From Anaerocolumna sp. MB42-C2 (GTDB lineage: Bacteria > Bacillota > Clostridia > Lachnospirales > Lachnospiraceae), in NCBI RefSeq assembly GCF_030913705.1, contig NZ_CP133190.1, positions 5,729,501 to 5,793,500 of the forward strand: 64,000 nucleotides of DNA, given 5' to 3'. Each line of letters starts with the position of its first letter. Positions within the stretch are counted from its first letter, which is position 1. A program made the translations under genes and the position numbers. This document shows, piece by piece, positions 44,971 to 53,486 of the stretch. Under the pieces are notes generated by a model. That model worked only from the letters and a program-made list of their open reading frames with translations. It was not told where the DNA came from and did not search any database.

Positions 44971-45690
44971 ATGTTTACGAATGATAACAAAACTAGTTTT
45001 TATTACGGATTAAAAAAAGGGATTCCGATTGCTCTTGGGTATATACCGGTTTCCTTTACATTTGGTTTAATGGCTGTTTCAGGCGGGCTGCCAGTCTGGC
45101 TTGCCATATTTATATCAGCCTCAAATATTACATCGGCAGGGCAATTTGCAGGAACCAGCTTAATTCTTGCAGGAGCAGGATATCTGGAGATTACTCTTAC
45201 CACTTTTGTTATAAATATAAGATATATGTTAATGTCCTTATCCTTATCTCAGAAAATTGAAAATAAAATGCCGCTTTACCAAAGATTCATATTTGCTTTT
45301 GGCATAACGGATGAAACTTTTGCTGTTGCGTCAATGGAACAGGGGAAGCTACCCTTTTCATATTTGTTAGGATTAATCCTGGGGCCGATAGGCGGCTGGA
45401 CATTAGGAACTGCTATAGGTGCCCTTATCTGTTCGAAATTGCCGCAGAGTTTGAGCAGTGCTATGGGAATTGCATTATATGGCATGTTTATAGCAATTAT
45501 TGTACCGCCTGCTAAAAAGTCCAAAACCGTACTTAGTATTGTTCTGATATCCGTATTTATTATGTGTATATTGAAATACATCCCAATATTTAAAGCAATA
45601 TCTCCAGGTTTTCGGATTATTATTGCAACAGCAGCTGGTGCCGGAATCGGTGCGTTTCTATTCCCTGTAGAAGAAGACTTAAGGAGGTAA
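44971..45690 (+). CDS. azlC: AzlC family branched-chain amino acid exporter, large subunit
   Basis: 239 residues from ATG 44971 (GGAGAGG upstream). Seven to eight membrane segments; the opening KKGIPIALGYIPVSFTFGLMA and the middle ASNITSAGQFAGTSLILAGA and FVINIRYMLMSLSLSQK are hallmark AzlC phrases. With AzlD it exports branched-chain amino acids or analogues such as azaleucine. AzlD starts 7 bp downstream. A hairpin with arms GTTTCC/GGAAAC lies around 44858-44875 upstream, with a TATAAT at 44880. Confidence 0.92.
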   Translation: MFTNDNKTSFYYGLKKGIPIALGYIPVSFTFGLMAVSGGLPVWLAIFISASNITSAGQFAGTSLILAGAGYLEITLTTFVINIRYMLMSLSLSQKIENKMPLYQRFIFAFGITDETFAVASMEQGKLPFSYLLGLILGPIGGWTLGTAIGALICSKLPQSLSSAMGIALYGMFIAIIVPPAKKSKTVLSIVLISVFIMCILKYIPIFKAISPGFRIIIATAAGAGIGAFLFPVEEDLRR

Positions 45691-45697
45691 TAAATAA

Positions 45698-46003
45698 ATG
45701 TATAAGGCTTTAACCGCCGTATTATTTATGGCACTTGTGACATATATACCCAGGGTTATTCCCGTTTCAATATTCAGAAAAGAAATAAAATCCGTATACA
45801 TCAAGTCATTTTTAAAATATGTTCCCTATGCTGTTTTAGGATCACTTACCTTTCCTGAGATATTTTACTCTACAGACAATGCCTATTCGGCGATTGCAGG
45901 AACCATAACCGCATTTTATCTGGCTTATAGGGAGAAAAGCCTGGTTACTGTGGCACTTGCATCAATATTAACGGTATTCTTAACAGGATTTATTTTTCAC
46001 TGA
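45698..46003 (+). CDS. azlD: AzlD family branched-chain amino acid exporter, small subunit
   Basis: 101 residues with three to four membrane segments. FMALVTYIPRVIPVSIF and FLKYVPYAVLGSLTFPEIFY are typical of AzlD. AGGAGG near the azlC stop serves as ribosome site, so the two are coupled. The operon ends in a long hairpin terminator. Confidence 0.92.
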   Translation: MYKALTAVLFMALVTYIPRVIPVSIFRKEIKSVYIKSFLKYVPYAVLGSLTFPEIFYSTDNAYSAIAGTITAFYLAYREKSLVTVALASILTVFLTGFIFH

Positions 46004-46071
46004 TCAAGAAAGCTATTCACCATTTAGTTTTTGATTAATTTTTATACGCGTTACAAAAAAAGGCGGCCCAC

Positions 46072-46134
46072 AAAATAAATAATTCTCACCAATGTAAGGT
46101 TTTTTGTCTGACATTGGTGAGAATTATTTATTTT
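46072..46134. terminator. Bidirectional terminator between azlD and the foldase gene
   Basis: A perfect 24-bp inverted repeat (46072-46095 and 46111-46134; starts AAAATAAATAATTCTCACC) with a 15-base loop. Converging genes lie on both sides. Long for a terminator, but position and flanking A/T runs fit one. Confidence 0.75.
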
Positions 46135-46186
46135 GAGAACAGCCTTTCATAGACACTATTATCTATATAATTTAACAATATTAATT

Positions 46187-47344
46187 TTATTCGCCGGTTG
46201 TTGCTTCTTCCGTGGAAGTGTCTGCAGTGGTGTTATCATCTGCTGTGGAAGTAGATGTAGTATCACCGGTAACAGTATTAGAAGAAGGAGTGGAAGGGAT
46301 GAGAGTAGTTTTGCCCATTACAATCGGATCCCAAACTTTAGTATTAATTGTAATTTTATAGTCTTTTTTTATCTTATCGTATTCAGCGTTAAATGCATCC
46401 TGTTCAGCTTTGGAAGTAGCATCATTAACTGCTTTGTCATAGGCTTCGGTTGAATTACTGTCAACCATCTTAATAATATAATACCCGGTATCCGTCTCAA
46501 CGATATCCTGTGTATAAGCATCATCTGCTAATTTCATAGCTGCATCTTTGTAAGCTTGTTCCGCAGTAGTGGTATCATTCGCAGTAAAGTTTAAAGTATT
46601 GGTTGAAAGTTTATCATTTCCCTCAACGATTTTTGAAAATTCTTCACCTGATTTTACTTTTTCAAGAGCAGCTGTGAGAGAAGATTTTGCCGCTGCCTTT
46701 TCTTCTGCGGTTAAGTCTACTGACTTCTGGTTATCATCTAATTTCTTAGTTGAAGTAAATAAATATTCCGTATTGTATTGTCTGTAATCTTCCTTTTTAA
46801 TGGTTGCTTTGATGCCATCATAGTCAAGTTTGGCATCATCAATTATCTTTTGATAATACTTGCCGCCAACTATGACTTTTTCCTGAATTTTGGTAAGTGT
46901 ATCTTTTGTAAAACCGGTAAGCTTTAATTGATCTTTGCTTATGTTTTTTAAAATCTGGTCTGCATTGTTTCCAGCCTGAGTTTTTTCATCATCCGTGAGG
47001 GTTAAACCTGCTTTTACAGCCTTATCATATAAAATTTCGTACATTTCAGCCATATCCATGACGTAAGTCTTTGCCTGTTCTCTCATGGTTACCCCGTCAG
47101 AAACTTCCATGTCCCAGTAGCTTTGACCGGTATATTGCTGATAAGCTGCATCATATTGAGCTCCGGTTGATTCTACATAAAAAATATAATACATCATTTC
47201 ATTTAAATAAATTTCGTTGTCACCAACCGTTACTACTAAAGACTTTGCAGGATCCGATTTTTTACTGCATCCTGTCATGAATGTCATTCCAACGGTAATA
47301 ACCATTACCAGAAGAAGTGACATAATTCGTTTTGTTTTTTTCAC
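46187..47344 (-). CDS. PrsA-like foldase lipoprotein (peptidyl-prolyl isomerase)
   Basis: 385 residues from GTG 47344 (GGAGG 7 bases before). Signal peptide with lipobox MTGCSKK, then a SurA/PrsA-type N-terminal chaperone domain (GDNEIYLNEMMYYIFYVEST) and a parvulin-like region around residues 190-320 (EYLFTSTKKLD ... VKSGEEFSKIVEGNDKLS ... ETDTGYYIIKM). The C-terminus is a Thr/Ser/Asp-rich tail (TGDTTSTSTADDNTTADTST). It helps secreted proteins fold outside the membrane. Single gene. Confidence 0.85.
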   Translation of the reverse strand: MKKTKRIMSLLLVMVITVGMTFMTGCSKKSDPAKSLVVTVGDNEIYLNEMMYYIFYVESTGAQYDAAYQQYTGQSYWDMEVSDGVTMREQAKTYVMDMAEMYEILYDKAVKAGLTLTDDEKTQAGNNADQILKNISKDQLKLTGFTKDTLTKIQEKVIVGGKYYQKIIDDAKLDYDGIKATIKKEDYRQYNTEYLFTSTKKLDDNQKSVDLTAEEKAAAKSSLTAALEKVKSGEEFSKIVEGNDKLSTNTLNFTANDTTTAEQAYKDAAMKLADDAYTQDIVETDTGYYIIKMVDSNSTEAYDKAVNDATSKAEQDAFNAEYDKIKKDYKITINTKVWDPIVMGKTTLIPSTPSSNTVTGDTTSTSTADDNTTADTSTEEATTGE

Positions 47345-47453
47345 TTTATTTCCTCCATTAATCAAATTACTCAGTGCCTTAACATGAATATAAGACATGC
47401 ATACACATAGTATCTATTTTATACCTTTTTTCCTATAAGTCAAGCTTGTTTAT

Positions 47454-48389
47454 TTATTCGTGCAGCCTTCGTATTAACTTATAAACTGTACAATTTTCAA
47501 TTACTAATGGTTTACCATGGGCAAAAAAGATAATACCATCACTGGGAGCTATGAGCTGGGATATAACTTCGCCCTCTATTGGATCCACCACTTCAGCCAG
47601 AAGATCACCAAAGGTAACTTCATCCCCCGGTTCTTTAAACCTGCGGTAAATACCGGATACATCCGCCCTTATGGGCATTAGAATTTCTTCTTCTAATGTA
47701 GTGGCAATATAACCATTATGACAATTATATTTGATAATACCCATTCGGGTAAGAAATCGAAGTACGGAGGATACAGCCTGTTTCGCCGATTTTTCATCAA
47801 TACGGTCAGTTGCGCTGGTGTACACGGAGAAAGCATTCGTTCCGTTTAACTGCCAGTTATAATTTAATGTTCCGGTATCTATTGGCTGGGGTTTCCTGGT
47901 CATAACATAGGGAAGACCGAATAAATTAGCCAGGCTGGTATTGTGATAACCGGTTTCCATCATACGCACATGGGGAATAAAATCACCAGGAGTATGGAAA
48001 CTTGCAAACTGGATTCCGTAGCTGTACCCTTTGACTGCTCGAAATACACCGGCAGCAATCCTTTTTGTGGTTTCACCCTCTTCATCACCGGGAAACATGC
48101 GGTTAATATCCGTATTATCCATTGCCCAGAAACGTTTTTCTATATTTATGGAATAGTGGTTAATGGACGGAATAACCATAATTTCATTGTTATTAACAAT
48201 TGCGCCGGTTTTCTCAAGTCTAGACAGGGCCTTAATCAGTTGAGAACAGATGTAAAGCTGCTGGACTTCATTTCCTCTGGTTGGTCCCACGATACAAGCT
48301 GATTTTTCACCTTTACCGAAACGGTATCCCAAGATGTTCATCTCTCCCCGAAAAGAGGATTTGATGCTGTATATTGTATCTTTAATCAT
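47454..48389 (-). CDS. Desuccinylase/aspartoacylase-like protein lacking the zinc site
   Basis: 311 residues from ATG 48389, which follows GGAGGTGAC; its first 8 bp overlap the end of the paralogous gene upstream. The fold is M14/AstE-like: the substrate-binding TDINRMFPG, the P-H-V-R-M segment and the C-terminal beta domain (ISQLIAPSDGIIFF) align with the neighbour. But the zinc motif H-G-D-E reads R-G-N-E, the second zinc His is replaced by Ala (IQFAS for IDLHS) and the catalytic Glu is replaced by Tyr (FSVYTS for AVEMGT). It is probably a non-catalytic partner of the upstream enzyme. Confidence 0.82.
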   Translation of the reverse strand: MIKDTIYSIKSSFRGEMNILGYRFGKGEKSACIVGPTRGNEVQQLYICSQLIKALSRLEKTGAIVNNNEIMVIPSINHYSINIEKRFWAMDNTDINRMFPGDEEGETTKRIAAGVFRAVKGYSYGIQFASFHTPGDFIPHVRMMETGYHNTSLANLFGLPYVMTRKPQPIDTGTLNYNWQLNGTNAFSVYTSATDRIDEKSAKQAVSSVLRFLTRMGIIKYNCHNGYIATTLEEEILMPIRADVSGIYRRFKEPGDEVTFGDLLAEVVDPIEGEVISQLIAPSDGIIFFAHGKPLVIENCTVYKLIRRLHE

Positions 48390-49329
48390 AAAAGTCACCT
48401 CCCAGAATCCTTACAATTAAGGAACCGCTGTTAACCACCGGATATTCTCTAAGAGTAAAAACCATACCGTCACAGGGAGCAATAATATGCTGCTCTATAT
48501 TTCCGGTCAAAGTATTAACGATGTCACCAATAACATCGCCTTTTTTGATACCTTTCCAATGTTCGACGGCAGGCAGAAAAATACCGGATACATCAGCATG
48601 TACCATTGTAACTTCCCTTTGTCCTTCGGAGGATATAATAGGTGTTTTGGGAGTAATTACCTCACCGCCCCACATTCCGATTTCTTTTAAGAGACAGAAA
48701 ATTCCTTCTGTAATCTGGTCACCGAATTGCCTGGTTATACGCATTCCGGTACCCATTTCAACTGCTATGGTAGGAACTCCATTGGTGTTAAGGGCATGTG
48801 CCAGAGTAGCATTTTGCACCGTGGCGGATGGATGAACCCATACAAAATCCAGATTCAATAATTTTGCATAAGGTAATAACATGGAGGCATTTTCTTCAAT
48901 CATTCTGACCTGTGGTACTTCACGAAGAGAGATATTGCTGGAATGCAAATCGATACACAGGTAGGAGCCTAAGATATCCTCGACTATTTTAGCTGCAGCA
49001 TTTTCTGACATATCCCCATCTTTATCCCCTGGAAAGCATCGGTTTAAATCCAGATCAAAAGCAGGGATACCGCGGGTTAAGGAATCCATACCCAGTGGGT
49101 TTAAACTGGGATAAATATCAATGATACCATGCAGATGCTGAATGCTGGCATTAATTCTGCGAATAATTTCGTAACATATATATTGACCTTCCAGTTCGTC
49201 TCCATGAATTCCAGTTACGATACAGACGCGTTTTTCGTTTCCGGTTAAGTTTAAAGGTTCAATTCGGTTTTTCAGTATGTGCATATTTTCTAAAACCGGA
49301 AGGTCGATAGAAAATACTGTTTTTATCAT
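48382..49329 (-). CDS. Succinylglutamate desuccinylase/aspartoacylase family enzyme
   Basis: 315-residue M14-type zinc amidohydrolase with all expected residues: zinc ligands H42 and E45 in GIHGDELEG and H129 in CIDLHSS, substrate-binding FDLDLNRCFPG, and catalytic E191 in AVEMGTG. The C-terminal beta domain begins around residue 230. Such proteins remove acyl groups from amino acids or modify small metabolites; the exact substrate is unknown. It is the first gene of a two-gene operon with its inactive-looking paralogue. Start ATG follows AGGATG. Confidence 0.88.
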   Translation of the reverse strand: MIKTVFSIDLPVLENMHILKNRIEPLNLTGNEKRVCIVTGIHGDELEGQYICYEIIRRINASIQHLHGIIDIYPSLNPLGMDSLTRGIPAFDLDLNRCFPGDKDGDMSENAAAKIVEDILGSYLCIDLHSSNISLREVPQVRMIEENASMLLPYAKLLNLDFVWVHPSATVQNATLAHALNTNGVPTIAVEMGTGMRITRQFGDQITEGIFCLLKEIGMWGGEVITPKTPIISSEGQREVTMVHADVSGIFLPAVEHWKGIKKGDVIGDIVNTLTGNIEQHIIAPCDGMVFTLREYPVVNSGSLIVRILGGDFYD

Positions 49330-49471
49330 ATAACATACATCCTTTCTAAATTAAGTAAAGGGTAATCTCAAATCCTGAATTCCGTTAGAATAACAGTATT
49401 ATGAGACACCCTTGTTGCTATAATGATACTATATTATATTTGGAGTGTAAATACTATAATCGTTTTGAATC

Positions 49472-49825
49472 CTATTCCGGATTATTATTATCCGGTATAT
49501 TATTAAAATCATTATGGGCCTCTTCATTTTTAATTTCCCAATGAATTAAAAAAGTAAGAGCCGCCCGAAGCAGAATAATACCTGCCACGGTTAATATTTC
49601 TTTGTAATCACGGACAATCACGGTTCGTAAAATTTCGCTGCCTAATTTAAATTCGAGCCCCATAGCCATTCCTTTTGCCAGGTTTAGCCTAGTAAGTGGA
49701 CATTTCCTGAAATAATTATAAATTCCCCGTAGTCCGGCAATAATCAGAACCAGTACTCCCATATATTCAAAAAGGAGTATGGCAATATCAACCAGGTTAT
49801 TAAGTAAGTCATGAATAAATTCCAT
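49472..49825 (-). CDS. DUF1622 family membrane protein
   Basis: 117 residues from ATG 49825 (GGAGGTG 8 bases before). Three membrane segments (VDIAILLFEYMGVLVLIIAGL, LEFKLGSEILRTVIV, ILTVAGIILLRAALTFLIHW). The middle RLNLAKGMAMGLEFKLGSEILRTV is the conserved core of DUF1622. Function unknown. Single gene; a short CCGGA/TCCGG stem lies within its last codons. Confidence 0.8.
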   Translation of the reverse strand: MEFIHDLLNNLVDIAILLFEYMGVLVLIIAGLRGIYNYFRKCPLTRLNLAKGMAMGLEFKLGSEILRTVIVRDYKEILTVAGIILLRAALTFLIHWEIKNEEAHNDFNNIPDNNNPE

Positions 49826-49950
49826 TTGCCATACACCTCCGATTTCGCAGATAAAAATCACAAATAGTATATCCGTAATAACAACTTATAACATAATACC
49901 ATTTATTTATTAAAAAAACAATAAAAGCTCCGTATTTTGTATAATAAGAT

Positions 49951-50104
49951 GTTACAGTTCAGCCTATGGTACCGCGAGGTGTTTTTTGTGAGTGAAGCGA
50001 AGCGAAAGTCACAGAAAACCCGAGACATACATGCGCGAAATTATGCAGAATGCATAATTTCTGTGCATCATATGTTTCAATTCAGCCATAGGCTGAACTG
50101 TAAC
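49951..50104. repeat. 154-bp MITE-like element with 19-bp terminal inverted repeats
   Basis: GTTACAGTTCAGCCTATGG (49951-49969) is the exact reverse complement of 50086-50104. Inside are a second palindrome (GTTTTTTGTGA against TCACAGAAAAC) and a perfect 11-bp hairpin GAAATTATGCA-GAA-TGCATAATTTC (50038-50062). No ORF. It lies between a minus-strand gene start and a minus-strand gene end. It looks like a miniature inverted-repeat element or a structured RNA. Confidence 0.7.
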
Positions 50105-50212
50105 AATAAGATTCGAGCGTATAAGTCTATTTAAGTAGTACTAATGAATATCCTTACAGAAGTACAGAACTAGTATTTAACTGACTGATTTTTGTTTCTG
50201 ATAGGATAATTC

Positions 50213-51307
50213 TTAGTGGACACGTGTCAAAGAGTGAAATTGATTTCTAAAATAATGAAAAAGTCCCTTTAACTCATACTTCTTTAATTTCATAAACGGT
50301 TTTTCGATGAAATGCCAGGATAGAAAAGAAAACAGCAGTACAAAGGGAACAGCGATTATCAAATTTATGTACCAATGTAAACTATCACCCAATACATGGG
50401 ATATGATTTGCTGAATCGGAAAGGCATATATGTAAATACCGTAGGATAAATCACCTTTTGAAGCAAAATGATTTAATTTAATTTTAGGTGAAAAGGCTAA
50501 AAACAGGATAATATATGGCAATAATAGAGTTGATGTTAATTCAAATCCGGGAAACTGTGTAGTTAACAGAAATACTATCAGGCTAAGGTTGAAATAAGCG
50601 GCATTGATCTTAATTTTATCCTTGAAACAATAAATCAGTGTACCGGCAAAAAAACAGGCAGCCAGTCCAAGACTTAAATGGGACAATCCCAGGCAGTCCC
50701 ATTTCATAACGTATGAAATAAAAGTAATAAGAAATAAAGGCAGCATAAATTGCTTTTTCAGTAAGTTAAATAATCCTAATACACCGGTTATCAGATAGCA
50801 GTTAAATTCATGCTTTAAAGTCCATAAAGAACCATTAACCGCACTTGGATAAATATTATCCTGAAAAACTCCCGGCAGATTATATAACATATGGTACAAG
50901 GTAATAGAGGCTAAATAGCGGTAGGTGTTTTCATTGTGAAAGTATTCCTCTATGGGATATGTAGTAAATAAGGCGCCTAACAGGAAAGTGCTTAAGGTTA
51001 CCGCTGTAATAATCCCGGGAAAAATTCTTAAAACCCTGGCTTTTATAAAGATAAATATATTATGTGAATTATCCCAACTGCCGGCGATTAGAAAACCACT
51101 TATTATAAAAAAGACTTTAACTGCCAAATTTCCAAAGGTCAGCTGACCATGGGTAAAAATATATAATAGTTCTTTTTTATTATCTCCGTATGTCAGCGGA
51201 AAAGAATGGGAGACGATAACGAGTATTGCTGCAATAAATCTGAGAAAATCAAAATTATTACAGCGTCCCATTGCAAGTTCTTTCAGTAATAAACTTCTTT
51301 TGTCCAT
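50213..51307 (-). CDS. Acyltransferase 3 family membrane protein (OafA-like)
   Basis: 364 residues with about ten membrane segments. The N-terminus CNNFDFLRFIAAILVIVSHSFPL carries the conserved Arg and the catalytic His of the family, and FFIISGFLIAGSW is the second motif. These enzymes O-acylate cell-wall or exported sugars. It ends in a basic tail. It is divergent from the second VanRS pair with 287 bp between, so it may be an envelope-modification target of that system (inference). Confidence 0.88.
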   Translation of the reverse strand: MDKRSLLLKELAMGRCNNFDFLRFIAAILVIVSHSFPLTYGDNKKELLYIFTHGQLTFGNLAVKVFFIISGFLIAGSWDNSHNIFIFIKARVLRIFPGIITAVTLSTFLLGALFTTYPIEEYFHNENTYRYLASITLYHMLYNLPGVFQDNIYPSAVNGSLWTLKHEFNCYLITGVLGLFNLLKKQFMLPLFLITFISYVMKWDCLGLSHLSLGLAACFFAGTLIYCFKDKIKINAAYFNLSLIVFLLTTQFPGFELTSTLLLPYIILFLAFSPKIKLNHFASKGDLSYGIYIYAFPIQQIISHVLGDSLHWYINLIIAVPFVLLFSFLSWHFIEKPFMKLKKYELKGLFHYFRNQFHSLTRVH

Positions 51308-51496
51308 ATTACACTCCGTTCCTGCGGTTCTTATGGTGGTATTAAGGGTTACGCAGGTATAAACTTTTTAGTCGAAAGAAAAAATACACATTAATTTCTT
51401 CTCTTTCACTTGAACGCTATTAGCAATCATACTACATATTTTAAGATATTACAATTTTTATAATGAAATTCATTCATATAAGCAGACAGTAATTAA

Positions 51497-51518
51497 TCTT
51501 AGGAAAATCTTAATATTT
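51497..51518 (+). promoter_or_regulatory. VanR-like tandem operator upstream of regulator 2
   Basis: TCTTAGGAAAA (51497-51507) and TCTTAATATTT (51508-51518) in an 11-bp period, plus an inverted CTTAGGAT at 51529-51536. This is about 85 bp before the vanR-like start, the same distance as the operator of pair 1. Confidence 0.5.
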
Positions 51519-51594
51519 TATCAACAATATCCTAAGAAGACCGTCTGTTATATCTGTTAAAATATAGGCAAAGATGTAGGAAAGAGGTGTTATT

Positions 51595-52290
51595 ATGAAT
51601 GGAACGATTCTGGTGGTTGATGATGAAAAAGAAATTGCTGATTTGGTTGAGCTATATCTAAAAAGTGAGAATTATACGGTTTATAAATTTTACTCCGGGA
51701 GAGATGCATTGGATTTTCTTGATAAAAATAAAGTTGATCTGGCAATTTTAGATGTTATGCTTCCCAGTATCAGCGGTTTTACAATCTGTCAGAAGATAAG
51801 AGATAAATATAATTATCCGGTTATTATGCTTACGGCCAAAGATGAAGAAATTGATAAAATAACAGGACTTACGATTGGAGCTGATGATTATATTACAAAA
51901 CCTTTCCGCCCGTTAGAGCTGGTGGCAAGAGTGAAAGCGCAGCTTAGAAGATACTTAAGATATAACGGCGGGATGGAACAGGAAGATAACATTATTGAAT
52001 TATCCGGGCTGGTTATTAATATTGAAACCCACGAATGTACTTTAAACGAGAAACCATTATCCTTAACGCCAACCGAATTTTCCATACTTAAAATTCTCAG
52101 CCAGAAACAGGGTAATGTAGTCAGTGCCGAAGAATTATTCCATGAGATTTGGAAAGACGAATATTACAGTAAAAGTAATAATACAATAACCGTTCATATA
52201 CGGCATTTACGGGAAAAAATGAACGATTCCGTAGATAATCCAAAGTATATTAAAACAATATGGGGGGTGGGTTATAAAATTGATAAATAA
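51595..52290 (+). CDS. VanR-like response regulator (second copy)
   Basis: 231 residues, strongly similar to the regulator at 4040-4735 and to remembered VanR. Receiver VVDDEKEIADL, Asp in LAILDVMLP, Lys in YITKPFRPLELVARV; winged helix LTPTEFSILKILSQKQG and SNNTITVHIRHLREKMND. AGAGGTG precedes the ATG. Its end overlaps the kinase start by 11 bp. It is followed by a D,D-carboxypeptidase gene, so the target is probably peptidoglycan crosslinking. Confidence 0.9.
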   Translation: MNGTILVVDDEKEIADLVELYLKSENYTVYKFYSGRDALDFLDKNKVDLAILDVMLPSISGFTICQKIRDKYNYPVIMLTAKDEEIDKITGLTIGADDYITKPFRPLELVARVKAQLRRYLRYNGGMEQEDNIIELSGLVINIETHECTLNEKPLSLTPTEFSILKILSQKQGNVVSAEELFHEIWKDEYYSKSNNTITVHIRHLREKMNDSVDNPKYIKTIWGVGYKIDK

Positions 52291-53410
52291 AAAGAAACTC
52301 AAAAATGATTATACCAAGTTTGAACAAAAGTTGTCACTCCGAATATTCCTTATAGCAATCGGGACCGGTATTGGTATTTCTGTAATTATATCTTTAATAA
52401 CCGGTAAATTTGGCAATGCAGTTGTAGCTTTTCTTCAGCGAAACTATTTTTTAGATTATGAAGATGCCATTACAATTTATCAATACACCCTGCGAAATAA
52501 TAAAGTTTTAATTATTGCGCTGGTTGGGATTATTGGATTTTGGGTAATGATGCGGGTTTTTATCTCGTTTATGACACGTTATTTTGATGAAATCAGCCAA
52601 GGACTGGATGATCTAATGGATAAGGCGGATAAGGATATTATCTTATCTCCTGAAATGAGTTTTTTACAGGTGCGTTTAAACGAATGCAAATATATTTTAA
52701 AACAAAGAGAACAGGATGCTAAACTAGCAGAACAAAGAAAAAATGATTTAGTGGTGTATTTAGCCCATGATATTAAAACTCCGCTGACTTCGGTGATAGG
52801 GTACCTGAGTTTATTGGAGGAAGCTCCCGATATGCCTGCAAAGCAGAAAGCAAAATATGTAAAGATAACATTAGATAAGGCCAATCGCCTGGAAAAACTT
52901 ATCAATGAATTTTTCGAAATAACCAGATATAATCTACAGAATATTGTCTTAGAAAAAGAAGATATCGATTTGTATTATATGCTAATTCAACTAACGGACG
53001 AATTTTATCCGTTGTTAGAGCCGTATGGGAAAAAAGCAGTAATTTATGCAGAGGAAAACATTGTTCTCTATGGTGATTCTGAAAAATTAGCAAGAGTTTT
53101 TAATAATATTCTGAAAAATGCCATTACCTACAGCCTGGATAATACTGTAATTCATATTACTGCTAAATTACAGGAAGATAGAATAATAATAACATTTCAA
53201 AATTCCGGGAAAACCATCCCCAAGGAAAAATTAAATTCCATTTTTGAAAAATTCTTTCGTTTGGATGATGCCCGGGTAACTAACACCGGAGGTGCAGGTT
53301 TGGGACTTGCCATTGCGAAAGAAATTGTTACATTACATGGCGGCAGTATTTATGCTGAGAGTGAAAACGGGACTACAACTTTTACAGTAACCTTACCGGT
53401 AAATAAATAG
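52280..53410 (+). CDS. VanS-like sensor histidine kinase (second copy)
   Basis: 376 residues from a TTG at 52280 overlapping the regulator end (GGGGGGTGG upstream). Two membrane segments (FLIAIGTGIGISVIISLI and VLIIALVGIIGFWVMMRVF) flank an outside loop of about 45 residues, longer than in pair 1. H-box VYLAHDIKTPLTSVIGYL, N-box VFNNILKNAITYS and GGAGLGLAIAKEIV are intact. It probably senses a wall antibiotic or precursor. Confidence 0.9.
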   Translation: MINKKKLKNDYTKFEQKLSLRIFLIAIGTGIGISVIISLITGKFGNAVVAFLQRNYFLDYEDAITIYQYTLRNNKVLIIALVGIIGFWVMMRVFISFMTRYFDEISQGLDDLMDKADKDIILSPEMSFLQVRLNECKYILKQREQDAKLAEQRKNDLVVYLAHDIKTPLTSVIGYLSLLEEAPDMPAKQKAKYVKITLDKANRLEKLINEFFEITRYNLQNIVLEKEDIDLYYMLIQLTDEFYPLLEPYGKKAVIYAEENIVLYGDSEKLARVFNNILKNAITYSLDNTVIHITAKLQEDRIIITFQNSGKTIPKEKLNSIFEKFFRLDDARVTNTGGAGLGLAIAKEIVTLHGGSIYAESENGTTTFTVTLPVNK

Positions 53411-53486
53411 TTTTAGTCCTGCAAATACCGATCAGGGAATCAAGTACTTCCCCGAAAGGTTTAAATTTCTTTATGGAGGGACAAGT

